Assembly: GCA_016213895.1 (NCBI GenBank) | Contig: JACQZJ010000123.1 | Location: 1 to 46,830 of the forward strand | Direction: 5' to 3' | Length of the DNA stretch: 46,830 bases | Source of the DNA: Planctomycetota bacterium | GTDB taxonomy: Bacteria > Planctomycetota > B15-G4 > JADJEK01 | Part shown: positions 42,953-46,830 of the stretch, piece after piece | Numbering within the stretch: the first letter of the stretch is position 1 | Layout of the letters: each line of letters starts with the position of its first letter | Made by a program: the position numbers and the translations under genes | Notes under the pieces: generated by a model | Told to the model about the DNA's origin: nothing | Databases searched by the model: none | What the model saw: the letters and a program-made list of their open reading frames with translations, nothing else

Positions 42953-43040
42953 TCGTCCTCGAGGTGATGTTCGAACCGTGGCGCCAATCTACGCGGCGAG
43001 CGGGACTGGCGCCATCGACGCGCCCGCGCGGCCGCGTCGT

Positions 43041-43069
43041 TTGGCCGGGCGCGCTCTTGCCGCTATGGT
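43041..43069 (+). promoter_or_regulatory. Candidate promoter for the GT-C gene
   Basis: TTGGCC (43041-43046), a 17-base spacer and TATGGT (43064-43069) fit a sigma-70-type promoter. Transcription would begin near 43076, about 40 bases before the ATG at 43116. Confidence 0.35.
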
Positions 43070-43115
43070 GTGATGAACGCGCTTGGTCCGTTTCGTCAGC
43101 CAGACCCGGAGTCGC

Positions 43116-44816
43116 ATGCCGGCGCCGCTCTCTCGCATCCTGCTCTTCGCCCTGCTCGCCGGCCACTTCGCCTGGCTCCTCTCCCACTTCGAGCCGGCCT
43201 ACTCGTCGCCGGACGCGAGCGGCTACTTCGTGCAGGCGCGGCTCATCGCCACCACCGGCTCGACCGCGCTCAGGCCGGAGTCGCCGCTCCAGTACACCGG
43301 CGTGCCGTGGCTCGAGACCGCGGACGGGGACTTCGAGAGCCGCTACCCTCCCGGCCTGCCGCTCCTGCTGGCTGCCGTCTTCTGGCTCCTTGGCCCCACG
43401 GCCGCGCTTCTCGTGGTGCCGCTCCTGGGGACGCTCTCGGTACTGCTCGTGTTCCTGTTCACGCGGCGGATCGCCGGCGAGCGGCACGCGCTCCTGGCCG
43501 CGCTGCTCTTCTCCGTGGTGCCGATCGCCAACCGCCAGGCCCTGCACGCGGACGCCCACTCCGCGGCCACGGCCTGCCTTGTCGCCGGGCTGTGGCTGCT
43601 CTTGCGCTGGGCCGAGCGGCCGTCCGTCCTGCGCGCCCTGCTCGCGGGCTTCGTTTTCGGCCTCTTGCCAGCCATCCGCTACCCCGAGGGCCTCGCTGGA
43701 CTCGGCGCGCTGCTCTTCCTCGTGGGGCACGCCCTGCGCGAGCCGCGGAGGTGGCGGGCCGTCGCGGCGGCCGCGGCCGGCGCCTTGGCGCCGCTCCTGC
43801 TTCTCGCCGTGCATCAGCGCCTCGCCTTCGGCGCGTGGGGAGAGACCGGCTACGCGCTGACGAACGAGCAGAGCGCGTTCGCCTGGGAGGCTCTCGCCGG
43901 GCACCTCGCGCCCTACCTGGGAGCGCTGTTCCGCGAGGGGCTCGGGCTGTTCCTGCCGCTCGGCCTCGCGGGCATGCTCGTGATGCTCGCCTTGCGCGAA
44001 AGCCGCGTGCTCGGGGCCGCGCTGCTCGGCAGCGTGCTGCCGCTCTTCCTGCTCTACTCCGCCTACTACTGGGGAAGGGCCGGCGACCCGACCATGCGCT
44101 TCTTCCTGCCGATCCTGCCGCTGTTCTTCGCCGCGGGCGTGTGGCTCTGGCGCGAGGCGGCGAAGCGGACGAGGTTCCGGCGCGCGGCGTACGGCGCGCT
44201 CGTCGCGCTCGTGCTCGCGCACGTTGCGGCCGGCGTCCCAGGCTCGGCGCAGCGCATGGCGCGCGAGGAAGTGGGCACCGGCCGCGGCGCCGCGATCGCT
44301 GCGTGGCTCGCGGAACACGCGCGGCCGGGGGACGTGGTCATCGCCAACCGGGCGGTGCAGGGTTCGCTCGAGTTCTTCGGCACCTACCGCCTGGTCGACG
44401 ACCGCTTCCTGCCCGGCGGCCCGCGCCGCGCGGAGCTGCGCACCACGGACCCGGACCTGCGCTTCCTGCAGGACGCGAGCGGCGAGGAACGGCCGAGCCC
44501 GCAGCAGCACGCCAAGGGGGCGCGCCTGCGCTGGAAGTACGCGGGGAAATCGGAAGCGGAGCAGGCGTCGCTCGCGGTCGCCGACGTCCTGGCCTGGGCC
44601 GCGGGAGCCGACGTCTATTGGATCTCTGCGCCGCTCGAGGTCGAGCGCTTCGAGGAGCTGCTCGGCCAGGGCGGCGTGTTCGAGGCAGTCGCCGCGATCG
44701 CCCTGCCCGGAGCGCGGAGCCGGCTCTGCGATCTGCTCGGCGTGGACCTCGCGCAGCTCCGCCTGCCCTACTGGGTGGCGGAGGAACCGCTCGTCGTGCA
44801 TCGCTGGCGGCGCTGA
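43116..44816 (+). CDS. GT-C family glycosyltransferase (ArnT/PMT-like)
   Basis: The 566-residue product begins at the ATG at 43116, which follows a GGAG; a TTG 11 codons upstream would extend it. It has about ten membrane segments in residues 1-340. The first outer loop contains SSPDASGYFVQARLI, with the acidic residue placed as in GT-C enzymes, followed by ESRYPPGLPLLLAAVFWLLG, the YPPGxPxLL block of this superfamily. The C-terminal part (about 365-566) is soluble and extracytoplasmic. GT-C enzymes move sugars from polyprenyl-phosphate donors to lipid or protein acceptors outside the cytoplasm. The acceptor is unknown, but the O-antigen-ligase-like neighbour suggests a surface glycan. Confidence 0.85.
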   Translation: MPAPLSRILLFALLAGHFAWLLSHFEPAYSSPDASGYFVQARLIATTGSTALRPESPLQYTGVPWLETADGDFESRYPPGLPLLLAAVFWLLGPTAALLVVPLLGTLSVLLVFLFTRRIAGERHALLAALLFSVVPIANRQALHADAHSAATACLVAGLWLLLRWAERPSVLRALLAGFVFGLLPAIRYPEGLAGLGALLFLVGHALREPRRWRAVAAAAAGALAPLLLLAVHQRLAFGAWGETGYALTNEQSAFAWEALAGHLAPYLGALFREGLGLFLPLGLAGMLVMLALRESRVLGAALLGSVLPLFLLYSAYYWGRAGDPTMRFFLPILPLFFAAGVWLWREAAKRTRFRRAAYGALVALVLAHVAAGVPGSAQRMAREEVGTGRGAAIAAWLAEHARPGDVVIANRAVQGSLEFFGTYRLVDDRFLPGGPRRAELRTTDPDLRFLQDASGEERPSPQQHAKGARLRWKYAGKSEAEQASLAVADVLAWAAGADVYWISAPLEVERFEELLGQGGVFEAVAAIALPGARSRLCDLLGVDLAQLRLPYWVAEEPLVVHRWRR

Positions 44817-44834
44817 CGCCGTTCCGGGGAAGCA

Positions 44835-45962
44835 CTAGCGGCCGGGGGCTTCTGTCAGCAGGCCGGCGTCCCGCAGGGTCTGACCGACGAGGGCCGCGTA
44901 GATCGCGTGGCCGCGCGCCGAAGGGTGCCACGGATCGATGAACAGGGTGGAGCGGGCCGCAATGGCCGGGTCCTGGTGGTCCTCCCCCAGCTCCTCGCGA
45001 TCCCGTTCGCGCAGCGGCCCGCGCACGTCGGCAAGGGGCAGGCCCAGCTCCGCGGCCGCTCGCTCGATGGCGCCCGTGTATTCCAGGGTGATCGGGTAGC
45101 GCGTCTCGCCGTCTTGGCGCCGCGGCGGCGACACCAGCACCAGGCGCGCGCCGTCGGCCTGGACCTCTCGCGCCAGGTCCCGCAGGCGCGCCTCGAACAC
45201 CGCGATCGGCACGCGATTCGTCACCAGGTCCCCGGCCGGGGTTGCCGGCGCCGCTGCCTTGGCGTCGGGCTCCAGCCAGTGCTCGAGCAGCCGAAACGTC
45301 TCGTAACGGCGCAGGAACACGCGCAGGCGGTAGGTCCGCTGCGAGACGAGCGCGATCTTCTCCTCGTCGGTGAAGCCCACGGGCGCGGGGATCACGTCGT
45401 TCGCCGCGCCGAACGACGCGATGACCACGTCCGGCCGGTAGCCGCGCACGCGCTCCACGTAGAGCCGGCAGCCCTGCGCCACGGTGAAGCCGATGACGCC
45501 GAAGTTCAAGACCTCCACGTCGTAGCCGTTCTCGCGCAGCACGGTCTCGAGCACGCGGCCCCACACCTGGGACTCGGGCAGCCCGTGCCCGAACGTGGAG
45601 GAATCGCCCATGACGGCGATGCGCGGCCGGCTGCTCCTCGCGCGCGCGTAGTACGTCCCTCGATACCCGCCCTCGTTGATCGCGTCGCCCCAGAACACGG
45701 CTCCCGGTCGCGGCTCCCAGAGCCAGTGCGGGTGGAACTCGAACCGGCCCTTGCCCTCGGCCAGCTCCTGCTCCTGGCTCTCGTTCCAGAGCACCAGCGG
45801 ATCCGGGGCCGGCGGCGCCGCCCCGCTCGTGGCCACGATCAGCTCGGTCAGGGCCAGAAGCAGCACCGGCACCGCGACCGCGAGCGCCGCGCGCGCGATG
45901 AGGCCCCGCGGTCCCGCCGTTCCTCGCCGGTCGCTCGCGCTTGTCACAGCCGGTTCCGTCAT
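44835..45962 (-). CDS. Membrane-anchored SGNH hydrolase/acyltransferase-like protein
   Basis: The 375-residue product has an N-terminal membrane anchor (about 22-46). Its SGNH motifs follow: IAVMGDSSTFGHG (Ser121), VEVLNFGVIGFT with a Gly in block II, SFGAANDVIP (Asn188) and FIDPWHPSARGH (Asp343, His346). All four catalytic positions are present, so the enzyme should be active. It would hydrolyse or transfer acyl groups outside the cytoplasm. Adjacent surface-glycan-like genes make O-acetyl removal or addition on a polysaccharide a reasonable guess. Its 3' end converges on the GT-C gene, 18 bases away. Confidence 0.88.
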   Translation of the reverse strand: MTEPAVTSASDRRGTAGPRGLIARAALAVAVPVLLLALTELIVATSGAAPPAPDPLVLWNESQEQELAEGKGRFEFHPHWLWEPRPGAVFWGDAINEGGYRGTYYARARSSRPRIAVMGDSSTFGHGLPESQVWGRVLETVLRENGYDVEVLNFGVIGFTVAQGCRLYVERVRGYRPDVVIASFGAANDVIPAPVGFTDEEKIALVSQRTYRLRVFLRRYETFRLLEHWLEPDAKAAAPATPAGDLVTNRVPIAVFEARLRDLAREVQADGARLVLVSPPRRQDGETRYPITLEYTGAIERAAAELGLPLADVRGPLRERDREELGEDHQDPAIAARSTLFIDPWHPSARGHAIYAALVGQTLRDAGLLTEAPGR

Positions 45963-46177
45963 GCCTTCGCACCCGCGCCCGGTCGTGAGCGCGTGGATCC
46001 CGCGCTGACCCTGGCGGCGGATGGAGACTACCAGGCCGGCGCGTGCTTCGCGCGGGCGGGGAGCGCGCCGCGCACGGGAAGCCGGCGAGATCGCGAGGAA
46101 ACGTGCTATTTTCGCGAAGCGGACGCCTCCGGGATGCGCTTCAGCTCAGGACGACGATCCGAATGCGGAGCGGGACG
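45963..46177. other. Divergent intergenic region
   Basis: These 215 bases separate the SGNH gene (minus) from the partial secreted-protein gene (plus). A TATTTT element near 46107-46112 could be a -10 for the plus strand, but no -35 is clear. Nothing else is recognisable. Confidence 0.3.
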
Positions 46178-46830
46178 ATGTTGATCTCCCTGACCCTGCT
46201 CTTCTGTCTTGCCCTGGTCCCGGCGGGCGAGGGCCAGGCGCCAGACCAGTTGCCTGGCGCCGCGCCGCCGGCGCAGGCCGCGCCGGTTCCCGCGCCCTTC
46301 GGGGAGATCCCGGGCCTCCAGGTCGAGGGACCGCCCCCGGACTGGATCCGGCCCGGACTGCGCCTGACCTACCGGCGCGACGCGGCCTACATCCCGAGCG
46401 CGAACGAGATGCTGGTCGAGGGCGTCACGCGGAACATGTTGGACCTCGCCAGCTCCTCGACGACCGGCAAGAAGTACTCCGTCGAGGCCCTGCCGGGGAC
46501 CGGGTCCGCGGGCTACCTCCAGTTCAACGTCTTGGCGCTGGACGCCAAGCAGGCGGTGATCCAGACGGACTTCCATCTCTTCGATGGACTCGACGCGTCG
46601 GCGCCGGTGCAGAAGCTCGAGTCCGGTTTCGTGGCTTCGGCAAGCATGGGCGGAGACCTCTGGATGCACCCCGATGCGCTGCAGAAGCTCGCCGGAACCG
46701 ATTCCGAGGCGCGGGCCGGGCGCGCTCCCGCGCAAGGCTCGGCGATCACGCGCGTGGAGTACAAGCTGGGCGAGGCCCTGTACCAGGCCGCGCAGATCGT
46801 CCAGGGCTCGCCGGCGTCCCAGAGCTTCAG
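46178..46830 (+). CDS. Secreted hypothetical protein, partial (runs off right edge)
   Basis: The frame starts at an ATG at 46178, eight bases after GGAG, and is open to the end of the window (217 residues, C-terminus missing). A signal peptide (MLISLTLLFCLALVPAGEG) is followed by a Pro/Ala-rich linker. A domain beginning near residue 55 follows: WIRPGLRLTYRRDAAYIPS, GYLQFNVLALDAKQAVIQTDFHLFDG, SGFVASASMGGDLWMHPDALQKLAG. The pattern GLRLTYxxxxA may belong to an extracytoplasmic beta-rich domain, but I do not recognise the family. Confidence 0.65.
   Translation, partial: MLISLTLLFCLALVPAGEGQAPDQLPGAAPPAQAAPVPAPFGEIPGLQVEGPPPDWIRPGLRLTYRRDAAYIPSANEMLVEGVTRNMLDLASSSTTGKKYSVEALPGTGSAGYLQFNVLALDAKQAVIQTDFHLFDGLDASAPVQKLESGFVASASMGGDLWMHPDALQKLAGTDSEARAGRAPAQGSAITRVEYKLGEALYQAAQIVQGSPASQSF

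Noticed and set aside
40865-42967. Forward frame of 700 codons full of Glu/Arg/Gln
   Set aside because: It is the antisense of the O-antigen-ligase-like gene. The charged repetitive text is typical of antisense of hydrophobic GC-rich genes.
1-46830. tRNA, rRNA, CRISPR array, insertion sequence, integrase or riboswitch
   Set aside because: I looked on both strands and saw no matching conserved core, evenly spaced repeats, transposase motif or terminal inverted repeats. Diverged or short RNA genes could still be missed by eye.

Overview
The window is very GC-rich DNA (most coding codons end in G or C) from a bacterium with many secreted proteins, lipoproteins and repeat-containing proteins. 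The best guess is a Planctomycetota-like lineage. Pointers are an MJ0042-type zinc ribbon fused to a DUF1570-type metalloprotease, an ECF sigma factor with a long non-sigma C-terminus, TAT-exported Gfo/Idh/MocA oxidoreductase, secreted alpha/alpha-toroid (squalene-cyclase-like) proteins, DUF1848 and HEAT/TPR proteins. No ribosomal marker is present, so this is inference. I see no rRNA, tRNA, CRISPR array, integrase, transposase or prophage gene.

Layout. 1-4200: five co-directional minus-strand genes, comprising a duplicated Cys-motif secreted protein, a secreted hypothetical protein, an ATP-grasp enzyme, a small ORF, and a lipoprotein running off the left edge. 4277-8000: a lipoprotein, a HEAT-repeat protein, and a two-gene operon of a small membrane protein with a membrane-anchored protein of carboxypeptidase-regulatory-like domains. 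8245-16954: a large secreted DUF3352-like protein, a CAP/TPR/HEAT protein translationally coupled to an orphan Rieske oxygenase, and a divergent secreted GH2 enzyme. 16941-19618: a DUF1848 protein behind a membrane-anchored SGNH hydrolase whose catalytic fold is split by a large insert. 19679-22115: a single-subunit Elp3 back-to-back with a Trm9-like methyltransferase. 22193-24913: a sigma factor fused to a membrane anchor and extracytoplasmic-type domains. 24945-30328: a CBS-pair protein, a small secreted peptide, a HAD phosphatase coupled to a toroid/discoidin-like secreted protein, and a TAT-exported oxidoreductase. 30405-31948: a DUF4304 gene broken by an in-frame TAG, a non-coding stretch and a membrane-anchored hypothetical protein. 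32026-37803: an HDOD protein, then a plus-strand operon of zinc-ribbon/TM/metalloprotease, HlyD-like adaptor and a second toroid protein. 37960-39898: a stand-alone receiver domain and a TPR-DUF2911 protein. 39917-45962: a surface-glycan-like set (O-antigen-ligase-like polymerase with TPR tail, GT-C glycosyltransferase, SGNH hydrolase). 46178-end: a secreted protein cut by the right edge.

The most interesting element is the Elp3/Trm9-like pair. In eukaryotes these two activities act in sequence to build mcm5U at tRNA position 34, and here their genes sit divergently with start codons only 28 bases apart, suggesting a compact bacterial wobble-uridine modification module. Second-tier items are the membrane-anchored sigma factor, the zinc-ribbon metalloprotease/adaptor/toroid operon, the Rieske-CAP coupling and the split SGNH enzyme. 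Gene functions rest on reading motifs by eye; no database search was run.
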